Positions 1 to 8,076 of a stretch of 64,000 bases of DNA are shown here, piece by piece. Numbering within the stretch: the first letter of the stretch is position 1; every line of letters begins with the position of its first letter. The position numbers were made by a program, and so were the translations under genes. Source of the stretch: JAOUEA01 sp963821925 (GTDB lineage Bacteria; Actinomycetota; UBA4738; HRBIN12); the NCBI GenBank assembly GCA_963821925.1, contig CAWGFO010000009.1, positions 496,001 through 560,000 of the forward strand, given 5' to 3'. Under the pieces are notes generated by a model. That model searched no databases. It was not told where the DNA came from and saw nothing but the letters and a program-made list of their open reading frames with translations.

Positions 1-428
1 ACGCGGACGGTGCTCTCACGCATCCCGAGCATCGAGGCCACTTCGTCGGTTGGATATCCCGCCCAGTCGCGCAACACCACGGCCTGGCGCTGGCGGACGG
101 ACAACTCACCGAGCGCGGCGAAGACCGTCGCGCGCTCGTCTGACCGTGCGAAGGCGTCAGCTTCCGGTCGGTCGGTGACCTCGCCGATCACCTCGCGGCG
201 CGCCTTCGTCCCTCGCTTCGCACAGAGTCGCATCGCCGTCTTGAACACGTAGCCTCCCGCGTGGTCCTCGTCGTGTATCTGGCCCCAGTGGGACCACAGC
301 CGGGCGAACGCCTCGGCCGCGACGTCCTCGGCGGCGGCGGGGTCGAGCGTCACGAGAGCGCAGGCGCGCACCACGCGCATGAGGTGCTCGCGGTAGAAGC
401 CCTCGAAGCCCTCTCGATCCGCCACCAC
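1..428 (-). CDS. ECF-type RNA polymerase sigma factor, partial (runs off left edge)
   Basis: This is the N-terminal 142 or so residues of an extracytoplasmic-function sigma factor. It begins VVADREGFEGFYREHLMRVV (region 2) and, after a short linker, shows region 4 with LGELSVRQRQAVVLRDWAGY and a helix-turn-helix (DEVASMLGMRESTVRV) just before the window edge. Two GTG codons in tandem (428 and 425) can start it, and a GAGGG sits about 10 nt upstream. It lies 34 nt downstream of the lipoprotein gene on the same strand, so it is probably the distal gene of the glyS operon. No anti-sigma gene is visible on this side; the partner may lie beyond the edge. The family assignment is firm; the target promoters are unknown. 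Confidence 0.88.
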   Translation of the reverse strand, partial: MVADREGFEGFYREHLMRVVRACALVTLDPAAAEDVAAEAFARLWSHWGQIHDEDHAGGYVFKTAMRLCAKRGTKARREVIGEVTDRPEADAFARSDERATVFAALGELSVRQRQAVVLRDWAGYPTDEVASMLGMRESTVR

Positions 429-462
429 CCTGTTCTATCCCTCAGAGGGTGGAGGTGCGTAC

Positions 463-1777
463 CTACTGGGCTAAGGAATCCTGGAGTCGCTGGAGGGTGG
501 CACCGTCGGTGGCCCAGCCCAGCTGCACGGTCCGCTTCGCGCCCCGCGTGACGAACCCCGGCGTATCGCCCTCGTCGATCCACGACTGCGCCGCGTCGGC
601 GAACGCGCGGGCGTCGGCGCCCGAATCCCAGACCGTGGTCATCGCGACCGCCACGGCGTCGCCGTCGGTCCACGCCCGGTAGGTACCGCCGTGTCCCAGC
701 CGAGCCGCAGCGCGCGTCGGCCATCTCGCGATCGAGTCGGAGTCGGAGCATCGTCTGGAGCCACGCCTCCCCCACCGTCATCACGTCCAGGTCGCGCCAG
801 CCGTCCCCGAGATCGCCGGACAGATCCGGGACGTCGACCGGCTGCGGCACGTCGTTCGGGTAGCGCTCCGGATGCATCACCTGCTCGGTGGAGACCGGGA
901 AGGTCTCGATCGCGCCGTTCACGGCCTTCACCCCGCCGCGGCGATCCAACGCGTCGATGAAGATCTGCCCGGCCGTGTACGGCCAGAACTGGAGCTGCGT
1001 GATGAACGGCGGCACGCCGGCGGGCAACCCGCCATCCCCCGAGTCGATCGTGCCGCCGGGGAACCGCGCCGCCACCGCGAACGCGAAGTGCTGCGCGCTC
1101 CCCTCGACGGCCCCGAGCGCCGACTGGAACGCTTCGTCGTCGCACGTGGCGACGATGTCGTCGATCCGCGTGAGGTCGTAGTGCTGATCGTCGATCGCGT
1201 GCGTGAGCTCGTGCGCCAGGATCACGCGCTCGGTGAGGCTCCCGAGCAGATCGCCGCCGCTCAGGTAGACGAGCTCGCCGTCCGCCGGGTTGTAGAAGCC
1301 GACGACCTGGCCGGTCTGGAAGGCAAGCAGGGCCTCGCGGATATCGGCCCCCGGCGGGATCACCCCGATCGTGCGCCACGCGTCCGTCCGCCGGGCGTAG
1401 AACCTCTTCGGGTACGTCTGGTCGAACGCCTTCGCGAGCTTGCGGTCCATCGTCGCGTCGTCGATCGGGTTCACAGCGACCGGATGCGTGAATCGGAGCT
1501 CACGGACGGTCTGGACCTGGTCCTCGATCTCCGCGATGTCCGACGGGGTGTCACCGGCCGGCTTCTGCTTCCCGCCGCTCGGCTTCGGGGCGATGCAGAG
1601 CCGCGCCATCGCCTCGGCCGACGATCCGGCCCCGGTGGGGATCGGCGAGGGCGAGGACTGCGGCGGAACGGTCGGAGGCTGCGTCGGCGACGTCGGCGCG
1701 GCGACCGAGGTGCAGGCGGCGACGAACAGCCCGAGGGCGACGAGGAGCGCCGCGGGCCGGCGGCGGCGTGCCGTCAC
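463..1777 (-). CDS. Secreted HExxH metallopeptidase-like lipoprotein, interrupted by an apparent frameshift
   Basis: GTG start at 1777; the N-terminus VTARRRRPAALLVALGLFVA followed by AC-T is a lipoprotein signal with lipidated Cys22, then a Pro/Ser/Thr-rich linker. Residues 189-193 are HELTH (in AHELTHAIDDQHYDL), the gluzincin zinc motif, with a plausible third ligand in AVEGSAQH about 35 residues on. The frame is lost near 690-712: one frame reads to MADARCGS, while the family-like C-terminus (LGHGGTYRAW... to DSLAQ, stop at 463) continues in the frame reached by skipping one base. With one surplus base removed the product is 437 aa. The start overlaps the stop of the upstream membrane gene (GTGA). 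It is likely an extracytoplasmic protease or protease-fold protein. Decay and assembly error cannot be separated here. Confidence 0.75.
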
Positions 1778-1980
1778 TTCCGCCTCGGCAGCACCACGCT
1801 CAGCACCGCCAGCACGATCGCGATGCCCGAACAGACCGCCGAGACCAGCAACGGCGTCGTCGACTCGAGGAAGTCTCCGCTGGCCACCGCGATCAGGACC
1901 CCGGCCAGGAGCATCAGCAAGAAGGCGACCGCGTACAGCGTGACCCACCCTCGTGGCGGCTTCGCCGGCGCCTCCGTCAC
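1774..1980 (-). CDS. Small two-helix membrane protein
   Basis: A 68-residue protein starting at GTG 1980 (VTEAPAKPPRG). It has two hydrophobic segments, roughly residues 12-32 (WVTLYAVAFLLMLLAGVLIA) and 41-64, and a basic C-terminus (PRRK), so it should sit in the cytoplasmic membrane. It is locked into an operon: its GTG overlaps the TGA stop of glyS, and its own TGA overlaps the GTG of the downstream lipoprotein, which suggests translational coupling on both sides. I do not recognise the family. A supporting role for the secreted lipoprotein downstream is only inference from position. Confidence 0.7.
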   Translation of the reverse strand: MTEAPAKPPRGWVTLYAVAFLLMLLAGVLIAVASGDFLESTTPLLVSAVCSGIAIVLAVLSVVLPRRK

Positions 1981-3308
1981 AACCGGTCCTTCAGGTAGGC
2001 CACGAGGTTGTCGATCGGCAGGCGTTCCTGCGCCATCGTGTCGCGTTCGCGCACGGTCACCTGCCCGTCGTCGAGCGAGTCGAAGTCGACCGTCACGCAG
2101 AACGGCGTCCCCACCTCGTCTTGGCGGCGGTAGCGGCGCCCGATCGCCCCGGCGTCGTCGTACTGCGTGATCCAGTGGGGCTTGACCAGGTCGTGCACGC
2201 GCCGGGCCTCGGGGACGAGCTTCTCGTTCCGAGAGAGCGGCAGCACGGCCACCTTGATCGGCGCGAGGTCGCGGTGCAGTCCGAGGACCGTCCGCTTGTC
2301 GGTATCGCCCTTGGCGGTCGGCACCTCCTCGACGCGATAGGCGTCGAGGAGGAAGGTCAGCAGGGCGCGGTCGACCCCGACGGCCGGCTCGACCACGTAC
2401 GGGAGATACCGCTCCTCCTTCCCCTGGTCGAAGTACGTGAGGTCCTCGCCGCTCGCGGCCTGGTGGGCGCCCAGGTCGTAGTCGGTGCGGTTCGCGATGC
2501 CCTCGAGTTCCTGCCAGCCGAACGGGAACTCGTACTCGATGTCGGTGGCGGCCTTCGCGTAGTGGGCGAGCTCCTCGGTCTCGTGGGGACGCAGACGGAG
2601 CTTGTCCTTGTTGACGCCGAGGTCCAGATACCAGTTCAGGCGTTGCTCGACCCAGTACGCGAACCACTCGTCGTCGGTGCCGGGCTCGACGAAGAACTCC
2701 ATCTCCATCTGCTCGAACTCCCGCGTCCGGAAGATGAAGTTCCCCGGCGTGATCTCGTTGCGGAACGACTTGCCGATCTGCGCGATGCCGAAGGGCAGCT
2801 TCTTGCGCGCCACGGCCTGGATCGCCGGGAAGTTCACGAACATGCCCTGCGCGGTCTCGGGTCGCAGGTAGGCGATCGCGTCGTCATCCTCGATCGGGCC
2901 GAGGAAGGTCTTCAGCATCAGGTTGAACTGCTTGGGCTCGGTGAACTCGGCACCGCCGCAGTTCGGGCAGAGCACGACGCCGTCGGGGTTCGTCTGGAGC
3001 TTCAGGTGGTCCTCGCGGAACCGCTGGTGGCAGTTCGTGCATTCGACCAGCGGGTCGTGGAACGTCTCGAGGTGGCCGCTGGCCTGCCACACGCGCGGGC
3101 TCGTGATGACGGCGGCCTCGACGCCCACGACGTCGTCACGCAGCTGCACGTTCGCGCGCCACCAGGCGTTGCGGATGTTCCGGCGGAGCTCGACCCCGAG
3201 CGGACCGTAGTCCCAGGACGAGCGCAGCCCTCCGTAGATCTCGGCGGACTGGAACGCGATCCCCCGGCGTTTCGCGAGGGAGGTGACGGCCTCCATGAGG
3301 TCGGTCAT
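1977..3308 (-). CDS. glyS: Glycine--tRNA ligase (dimeric class II type)
   Basis: A 443-aa class II aminoacyl-tRNA synthetase charging tRNA-Gly with glycine in the cytoplasm. Visible family marks are the N-terminal RRGIAFQSAEIYGG, the motif 2 block YLRPETAQGMFVNF (about residues 147-160) with NEITPGNFIFRTREFEQME after it, motif 3 near GVDRALLTFLLDAY, and a C-terminal anticodon-binding domain with PLSRN. Two CxxC pairs (CTNC 90-93, CPNC 114-117) probably bind zinc. It is the eukaryote/actinobacterial alpha2 form rather than the glyQ/glyS tetramer. It heads an operon with the small membrane protein, lipoprotein and ECF sigma genes, its TGA overlapping the next GTG. Confidence 0.97.
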   Translation of the reverse strand: MTDLMEAVTSLAKRRGIAFQSAEIYGGLRSSWDYGPLGVELRRNIRNAWWRANVQLRDDVVGVEAAVITSPRVWQASGHLETFHDPLVECTNCHQRFREDHLKLQTNPDGVVLCPNCGGAEFTEPKQFNLMLKTFLGPIEDDDAIAYLRPETAQGMFVNFPAIQAVARKKLPFGIAQIGKSFRNEITPGNFIFRTREFEQMEMEFFVEPGTDDEWFAYWVEQRLNWYLDLGVNKDKLRLRPHETEELAHYAKAATDIEYEFPFGWQELEGIANRTDYDLGAHQAASGEDLTYFDQGKEERYLPYVVEPAVGVDRALLTFLLDAYRVEEVPTAKGDTDKRTVLGLHRDLAPIKVAVLPLSRNEKLVPEARRVHDLVKPHWITQYDDAGAIGRRYRRQDEVGTPFCVTVDFDSLDDGQVTVRERDTMAQERLPIDNLVAYLKDRL

Positions 3309-3458
3309 GGCGATGGACTCCTCTCCCGGCCGCTGGCAGCGACCGCTGGCGTGCCCACCATGCTAGCCGCGCGGACCGGTCCTCTCGCGTCCGTCACGGA
3401 ACCATCACGACCCATGGATCGCATCAAGCGGGGAGCCGCGCGACCCGATACCTGTGGG

Positions 3459-3836
3459 ATGGACGCCTGTCCGAGCTGCGGCGCGCGCGTCACCGCTGAG
3501 GCCACCTGGTGCGGCCAGTGCTTCGCGACGATCGACCGCTCGGTCCCCCGCGCCCCCAGCCGACGCGGACCGCTCCCGAAGCAGGAGTTCCACCGAGCCA
3601 CGTACTCGCGCTGGCGCGGCGGTGAGACCAGCTTCGGGCCGATCGGCCGGATCGTGCTGACCGTCGGGGCCCTGCTCGGTCTCGTGATCGGCTACCCGCT
3701 GACCCGCGGACTGATCTTCGCCACCGTGGGGATGGACGTGCCGGGGACCGGGTTCGAGCTGATGTACGCGGGGATCGCGGCGGTGGCCGGCATCTGGCTG
3801 CTGGGTCGGATCTGGCGGCGCACCCGGGTGAGCTGA
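3459..3836 (+). CDS. Zinc-ribbon membrane protein of unknown function
   Basis: A 125-aa protein. It opens with a double-CxxC zinc ribbon (MDACPSCGARVTAEATWCGQ then C), followed by a basic linker and two membrane segments, roughly residues 66-88 (GRIVLTVGALLGLVIGYPLT) and 97-118 (GFELMYAGIAAVAGIWLLG). An in-frame ATG at 3414 would add 15 residues; 3459 is preferred because the zinc ribbon starts immediately after it, but no strong ribosome-binding site decides between them. It is divergent from glyS and convergent with uppS. Zinc-ribbon plus transmembrane proteins of this size are common and mostly uncharacterised; no specific function is claimed. Confidence 0.75.
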   Translation: MDACPSCGARVTAEATWCGQCFATIDRSVPRAPSRRGPLPKQEFHRATYSRWRGGETSFGPIGRIVLTVGALLGLVIGYPLTRGLIFATVGMDVPGTGFELMYAGIAAVAGIWLLGRIWRRTRVS

Positions 3837-3851
3837 TCGCGGCCCGCGCGG

Positions 3852-4592
3852 TCAGGCGTCTTCGATCGCGCCGAACCGGCGGTTCCGCTTCTGGAAGTCG
3901 CGGATCGCCTCGAAGAGCGTCTCGCGGCTGAAGTCGGGCCAGAGCACGGGCGTGAACCACAGCTCGGCGTACGCGGCCTCCCACAGCAGGAAGTTCGAGG
4001 TGCGCTGCTCCCCGCTCGGGCGGATCAGCAGGTCCGGGTCGGGCATGTCGGGGTGGTAGAGGCGCCGGGCGATCTCGCGCTCGTCGATCTTCTCGATCCG
4101 GATCCTCCCGGCGTCGTGGTCGCGCACCAGCTGCTTCACGGCGTCCACGATCTCTGCGCGACCTCCGTAGTTGAACGCGATCGTGAGGGTCATCCCGGTG
4201 TTGGTCCGGGTCAGTTCCTCGGAGGTCTGCATCTCCTTCAGGACGGATCGAGGCACGCGCCAGTCGCGGCGGCCCGCCCAGCGGATCCGGACGTTCATGT
4301 CGTTCAGCTCGTCGCGCCGACGCCGCAGCAGCGACCGGTTGAACTCCATCAGGTAGAGGACCTCGGCGGCGGGGCGCTTCCAGTTCTCGGTGCTGAACGC
4401 GTAGACGGTGAGCCACTTCACGCCGACCTCGTTCGCGCCCTTCACCGTGTCCCAGAGCGCCTCCTCACCCGCGCCGTGTCCTTCGGTGCGCGGGAGGCCG
4501 CGCTGCTGGGCCCAACGCCCGTTGCCGTCCATCACGATCGCGACGTGCGCCGGGACGCGCTCGCGATCGATGTCGTGGAGGTAGCTGCTCAT
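3852..4592 (-). CDS. uppS: Isoprenyl transferase (undecaprenyl diphosphate synthase family)
   Basis: A 246-aa cis-prenyltransferase that condenses isopentenyl diphosphate onto an allylic diphosphate to make the long-chain carrier lipid for cell-wall synthesis. The diagnostic MDGNGRWA sits at residues 21-28 (Asp22 being the catalytic aspartate of the family). TVYAFSTENWKRP and the C-terminal DLLIRPSGEQRTSNFLLWE are also present. The ATG at 4592 overlaps the TGA of recO (ATGA), so the two are translationally coupled, the usual recO-uppS arrangement of actinobacteria. Chain length of the product cannot be told from sequence alone. Confidence 0.96.
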   Translation of the reverse strand: MSSYLHDIDRERVPAHVAIVMDGNGRWAQQRGLPRTEGHGAGEEALWDTVKGANEVGVKWLTVYAFSTENWKRPAAEVLYLMEFNRSLLRRRRDELNDMNVRIRWAGRRDWRVPRSVLKEMQTSEELTRTNTGMTLTIAFNYGGRAEIVDAVKQLVRDHDAGRIRIEKIDEREIARRLYHPDMPDPDLLIRPSGEQRTSNFLLWEAAYAELWFTPVLWPDFSRETLFEAIRDFQKRNRRFGAIEDA

Positions 4593-5329
4593 CGGGTGGT
4601 CCTGACCAGCATCGGCACCGACTTCATCCGGCGCTCCAGGTGGTACTCCGCGAACCCGAAGAGCAGCGCGCGTGACTCCTTGCGGACGCGGTCCTCGGGC
4701 ATCGCGATCGCGCCCGCGTCCACCATGTCGGCCATCGCGAGGTCGGCGAGGTAGGTCAGGGCGGCCCGGGAGACATGGCCTGCGCCGCCCTCGGCACATC
4801 GGGCGCACACCGCCCCGCCCAGGTCGGCCGAGAACAGCTCCGGGTCGATCGCGCCGCACACCGCACATGCCGTGAGGGACGGATGGAACCCGGAGAGGGA
4901 CAGGAGCTTCAGCACGAACGACTCGGCCACGGCGTCGGGGGCCGCGGGCTTCGTGTCGAGGGCGCGCAGCCCCGCCAGGAGCAGCAGGACCAGCTTCACG
5001 TTCTTCTCGTGCTCCTCGGCGACTTTGTCGACAGCCTCGAGCATCGTCTCGCCCGCCGCGAACAGGGCGAGGTCGTCCCGGATCGCCGCGTGGGGCGCGA
5101 TGATCTCGGCCTGCGTCACCGTGTCCAGCGCGCCGCGCCCGTGGTACAGCATCAGACTCACGTGGGTGAAGGGCTCCAGCCGGGCGCCGAAGCGGCTGGT
5201 GGTCTTGCGGATGCCTTTCGCCACGGCCCGCACCTTGCCGGAGCCCTGGGTCATGATGGTCACGATCTTGTCGGCCTCGCCGAGCTTGTGCGACCGCAGG
5301 ACGATGCCCTGCTCCTTGTAGGGCGGCAT
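4589..5329 (-). CDS. recO: DNA repair protein RecO
   Basis: A 246-aa RecO, the annealing and RecA-loading mediator of the RecFOR pathway. It has the N-terminal OB-fold (MPPYKEQGIVLRSHKLGEAD..., with GKVRAVAKGIRKTTSRFG) and a helical C-terminal part with a four-cysteine zinc site, CAVC and CARC at about residues 154-177. Length matches the family. ATG start; the region between it and the divergent AAA+ gene at 5485 is 155 bp and must hold promoters for both directions. Its stop overlaps the uppS start. Confidence 0.95.
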   Translation of the reverse strand: MPPYKEQGIVLRSHKLGEADKIVTIMTQGSGKVRAVAKGIRKTTSRFGARLEPFTHVSLMLYHGRGALDTVTQAEIIAPHAAIRDDLALFAAGETMLEAVDKVAEEHEKNVKLVLLLLAGLRALDTKPAAPDAVAESFVLKLLSLSGFHPSLTACAVCGAIDPELFSADLGGAVCARCAEGGAGHVSRAALTYLADLAMADMVDAGAIAMPEDRVRKESRALLFGFAEYHLERRMKSVPMLVRTTR

Positions 5330-5484
5330 GAGCGAATCGTAGCCGTCCGGGTGCCCCGGGAGCCCTAGCGGAGGTGTGCTGATTCCGTTGCGGCACGCGG
5401 GTTCAGTCCCGGCCCCCGGATGCCGAAACCCCCCTTGAGCCTGCCGCGCACTCGTCGTCGGGCGCCGTAAGGAGGACGGGCAGC

Positions 5485-6453
5485 GTGAGTGACACGATGA
5501 TCGGGACCAGGAGCGCCGTCGGTACGGCCCTCGACCGTGTGATCAGGGACTTCCGGGAACAGAACCCGGACTTCCTGATCGGCGACGACGTGATCCGCCG
5601 GTACCACCTCGCCATGATGTCCCGAGGATTCGTGATCCTGTCCGGGCCCAGCGGTACCGGCAAGACGTGGCTCGCGCAGGCGTATGCGAACGCGATCGCG
5701 GCCCGGCCCAAGCTCGTGGCCGTCGACCCGAGCTGGTCGTCGAACGAAGATCTGCTCGGGTACCTGTCCCCGCTCGACGGCTTCTACCACCACACCCCCT
5801 TCAGCGAGTTCGTACAGGAGGCTGCCCGCGAGTGGTCCTCGGCCGACCTCTCGAGCCGCACCGCCCGGGAGTTCCACGTGATCTTGGACGAGATGAACCT
5901 GGCCCGTGTCGAGCACTACTTCTCGCGGTTCCTCTCCGCCATGGAGGTCCGATCGCGCGAGGGGATCGCACGCCTGGATCTGGCGCCCGGCCACGCCGTC
6001 GAGCTCACGCCGAACCTGAAGTTTGCCGGCACCGTGAACATCGACGAGACCACGCACGGGTTCGCCGACAAGGTCTACGACCGCGCGCAACTGCTCGAGC
6101 TCCCGCTGCTGCAGAACTACGTGGAGGAGTACCTGGAGGGCGAGCCCTACCGCGAGGTGATCCTGAAGATCTGGACGGCCCTTCGGCCGATCGCACCGTT
6201 CGGATTCCGCGTGCTCGAGGAGATGCATCACTACGTGGTCGCGGCCGGTGAGGTCGACGTCGCCTGGGAGATCGCCCTGGACGAGCAGCTGGTCCAGAAG
6301 GTGCTTCCACGCGTGCGTGGCGCGGATGCCAGACTCGACGAGGCCCTCGAGATGTTCTTGGCTGCGCTCGGCGACGGGTTCCCTCTGGCCCGAGCGAAGG
6401 CCGAGCAGATGCGCGAGGACTACGCGACCCATGGCTTCGCCAGCTACTTCTGA
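5485..6453 (+). CDS. McrB-like AAA+ NTPase
   Basis: A 322-aa single-domain AAA+ protein. Walker A is GPSGTGKT (residues 54-61), Walker B with the McrB-style extension is VILDEMNLARVEHYFSRFL (132-150), and the sensor region reads GTVNIDETTHGFADKVYDRA (182-201), the pattern of McrB-family motor subunits of modification-dependent restriction systems. GTG start at 5485 behind a good AAGGAGG (about 9 nt away). Unlike classical McrB there is no N-terminal DNA-reading domain. It overlaps the next gene, a DUF2357-like protein, by 23 nt. It is likely a motor in a McrBC-type or derived system; whether it acts on DNA is inference. Confidence 0.88.
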   Translation: MSDTMIGTRSAVGTALDRVIRDFREQNPDFLIGDDVIRRYHLAMMSRGFVILSGPSGTGKTWLAQAYANAIAARPKLVAVDPSWSSNEDLLGYLSPLDGFYHHTPFSEFVQEAAREWSSADLSSRTAREFHVILDEMNLARVEHYFSRFLSAMEVRSREGIARLDLAPGHAVELTPNLKFAGTVNIDETTHGFADKVYDRAQLLELPLLQNYVEEYLEGEPYREVILKIWTALRPIAPFGFRVLEEMHHYVVAAGEVDVAWEIALDEQLVQKVLPRVRGADARLDEALEMFLAALGDGFPLARAKAEQMREDYATHGFASYF

Positions 6454-6949
6454 GCCGGTCGCCCCGCTCGCGGTCCTGATGGAGATCGTGCGCGGCGTCG
6501 AGGGACGCCCCGGGTTGGCCGACGTGGTGAGCCGTCTGCAGCAGACCCACCGCAAGGACCTGATCCGCGTCGAGCGGTGGACCTCCGGCGACCTCGCCCG
6601 GCATCCCGAGCCCCGCCAGCTGATCCGCAGCCGGCGGCAGCAGGGGAACCTCGACGAGCACGGCCGGTTGAAGCGCGTGTTCGACGCCCGTCGCGTGCTG
6701 ACGCCCGACATCCACGAGAACCGGGTCGTGCTGCACGCCGTTCGGGACGTGCGGCGCGCACTGGAGACGAGCGAGGATCCCGAGGCGGCCGCGCTGTTGA
6801 TGGAGCTCGACGCGGCGATCGCGCAGGCGCCCTTCCTGGATGACGTCGGGCAACTCCGCGGCCTGCCGGGCGTGCCGACCGCGACGCTCGCGGGCGACCC
6901 GCTCTACCGGACCGCCTACCAGGCCTGGCTCAGGCTGCGCCGCGGCTGA
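6431..6949 (+). CDS. DUF2357-like partner of the McrB-type ATPase, without nuclease domain
   Basis: A 172-aa protein (ATG 6431, GAGGA about 10 nt upstream, alternative ATG 6479). Its middle shows the DUF2357 hallmark region, a basic stretch followed by LTPDIHENRVVLHAVRDVRR (the family's D-x-x-ENR-h segment). It ends with a helical segment finishing DPLYRTAYQAWLRLRRG. In McrBC-related loci DUF2357 proteins normally continue into a PD-(D/E)xK nuclease part; here the reading frame stops just after the helical domain and only 59 bp separate it from the next gene, so no nuclease follows. The DUF2357 assignment is by eye and of moderate certainty. It is coupled to the AAA+ gene by overlap. Confidence 0.65.
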   Translation: MASPATSEPVAPLAVLMEIVRGVEGRPGLADVVSRLQQTHRKDLIRVERWTSGDLARHPEPRQLIRSRRQQGNLDEHGRLKRVFDARRVLTPDIHENRVVLHAVRDVRRALETSEDPEAAALLMELDAAIAQAPFLDDVGQLRGLPGVPTATLAGDPLYRTAYQAWLRLRRG

Positions 6950-7008
6950 GGCCCGAGCGCGGCCCGACCCCCACGCGGTACGCTGGAGGCCGAGCGAGAG
7001 GCGGCACG

Positions 7009-7206
7009 ATGGCCAAGGCGAACGACGGCAAGGTGCACTTCGGTCCTCCGGGCCGCGGCAAGGACGCGGCCTCACGCGCGACCTCCGGCCGGCACTGCGA
7101 CTACCCGGGCTGCTCGACCGTCCTGTCGACCTACAACGCCTCGTCGACCTGCTGGCTGCACACGGGTCCCTCAACCCGGCACGCCCTGTACAACGGCAAG
7201 AGCTGA
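7009..7206 (+). CDS. Small cysteine/histidine zinc-binding-type protein
   Basis: A 65-aa protein, ATG at 7009 with GAGAGG upstream. The C-terminal half reads HCDYPGCSTVLSTYNASSTC then WLHTG, giving a Cys-x4-Cys ... Cys-x2-His pattern consistent with one small zinc finger. Small conserved proteins of this shape occur in actinobacteria with no assigned function. It follows the McrB/DUF2357 pair on the same strand by 59 bp and could belong to the same transcript, but its codon use looks housekeeping-like, so a link to that system is not claimed. A weak 6-bp hairpin (7208-7225) lies between it and the convergent aldehyde dehydrogenase homologue. Confidence 0.7.
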   Translation: MAKANDGKVHFGPPGRGKDAASRATSGRHCDYPGCSTVLSTYNASSTCWLHTGPSTRHALYNGKS

Positions 7207-7215
7207 CCGGCGCGC

Positions 7216-8076
7216 TCAGGCGCCGATCGGGTGCCAGACGGTCTTGAACTCCACGAAGGCCGTTATCTCGTACGGGCTCTGCGCCGCGTCGGAGAACGGA
7301 TCCACGTCGGGCCCGCGGTGAACGCGTTTCACGTTCTCGGCGGCGAGCTCCTCGACCTCCGCCAGCTGATCCGCCGGGAGCCCCGTCACGTCGATCGCGT
7401 TCACGTCCATGTGACCGGCCAGCCACGGCACCAGTTCGGCGGTCACCCCCGTGAGGATGTTCACGACCCCGCCCGGGACGTCGCTGGTCGCGAGCACCTC
7501 GGCGAGCGACACCGCGGGGAGCGGGGACGACTCGCCCGCGATCACGACCGCCGTGTTGCCGCTGACGATCGCCGGGGCCAGCCGGGAGACGAGGCCGAGG
7601 AGCGACTGCTCCCCCGGCGCGACGATCCCCACCACGCCCGTCGGCTCCGGCAGCGTGAAGTTGAAGTACGGTCCCGCCACGGGGTTCGTTCCCCCCGACA
7701 CCTGGGCGATCTTGTCGGCCCAGCCCGCGTACCAGACCCATCGGTCGATGGCGGCGCTCACGCCACGCCCCGGATCTGACGCCCCGGCGTCCGCCAGCTC
7801 GGAGGCGAACTGCTCCCGGCGCCCCTCCATCAGCTCGGCAACCCGGTACAGGATCTGGCCACGGTTGTAGGCGGTCATGCCCGCCCACCCAGGCTGCGCG
7901 GCCCGCGCGGCCACGACCGCCTCGCGGAGGTCCTTCCGGGAGGCTCGCGCGACGTGGGCCAGCGGGCGGCCGTCGTGCGCGACCACCTCGTAGGTCCGGC
8001 CGGACTCGCTCCGTGGGAACGCGCCCCCGATGAACAGCTTGGCCGTGCGCCTCACGGGCAGTCGGTCCTCGCTCAT
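7216..8076 (-). CDS. Half-length aldehyde dehydrogenase homologue lacking the catalytic domain
   Basis: A 286-aa protein that aligns by eye with the N-terminal NAD-binding half of aldehyde dehydrogenases (KLFIGGAFPRSESGRTYEVV; VVGIVAPGEQSLLGLVSRLA; VSGNTAVVIAGESSPLPAVS; GGVVNILTG) but stops before the catalytic cysteine region. It also lacks the conserved Glu loop (LELGGK). It therefore should not be an active dehydrogenase on its own. Its ATG at 8076 overlaps the TGA of the full-length enzyme (ATGA), so the two are made together and may form a complex, resembling the two-domain ALDH16 family split into two genes. Product end PYEITAFVEFKTVWHPIGA is intact; no frameshift is seen. Confidence 0.8.
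   Translation of the reverse strand: MSEDRLPVRRTAKLFIGGAFPRSESGRTYEVVAHDGRPLAHVARASRKDLREAVVAARAAQPGWAGMTAYNRGQILYRVAELMEGRREQFASELADAGASDPGRGVSAAIDRWVWYAGWADKIAQVSGGTNPVAGPYFNFTLPEPTGVVGIVAPGEQSLLGLVSRLAPAIVSGNTAVVIAGESSPLPAVSLAEVLATSDVPGGVVNILTGVTAELVPWLAGHMDVNAIDVTGLPADQLAEVEELAAENVKRVHRGPDVDPFSDAAQSPYEITAFVEFKTVWHPIGA

Noticed and set aside
350..700. Arg-rich C-terminal 100 or so residues of the long minus-strand frame of the lipoprotein gene
   Set aside because: The family-like C-terminus (AVAMTTVWDSGADARAFADA) lies in a neighbouring frame ending at 463, so the Arg-rich part is out-of-frame sequence after the break.
3305..3601. Minus-strand frames over the zinc-ribbon gene and upstream of glyS
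   Set aside because: No ribosome-binding site or family resemblance; the plus-strand zinc ribbon with two CxxC pairs and two membrane helices is the better reading.
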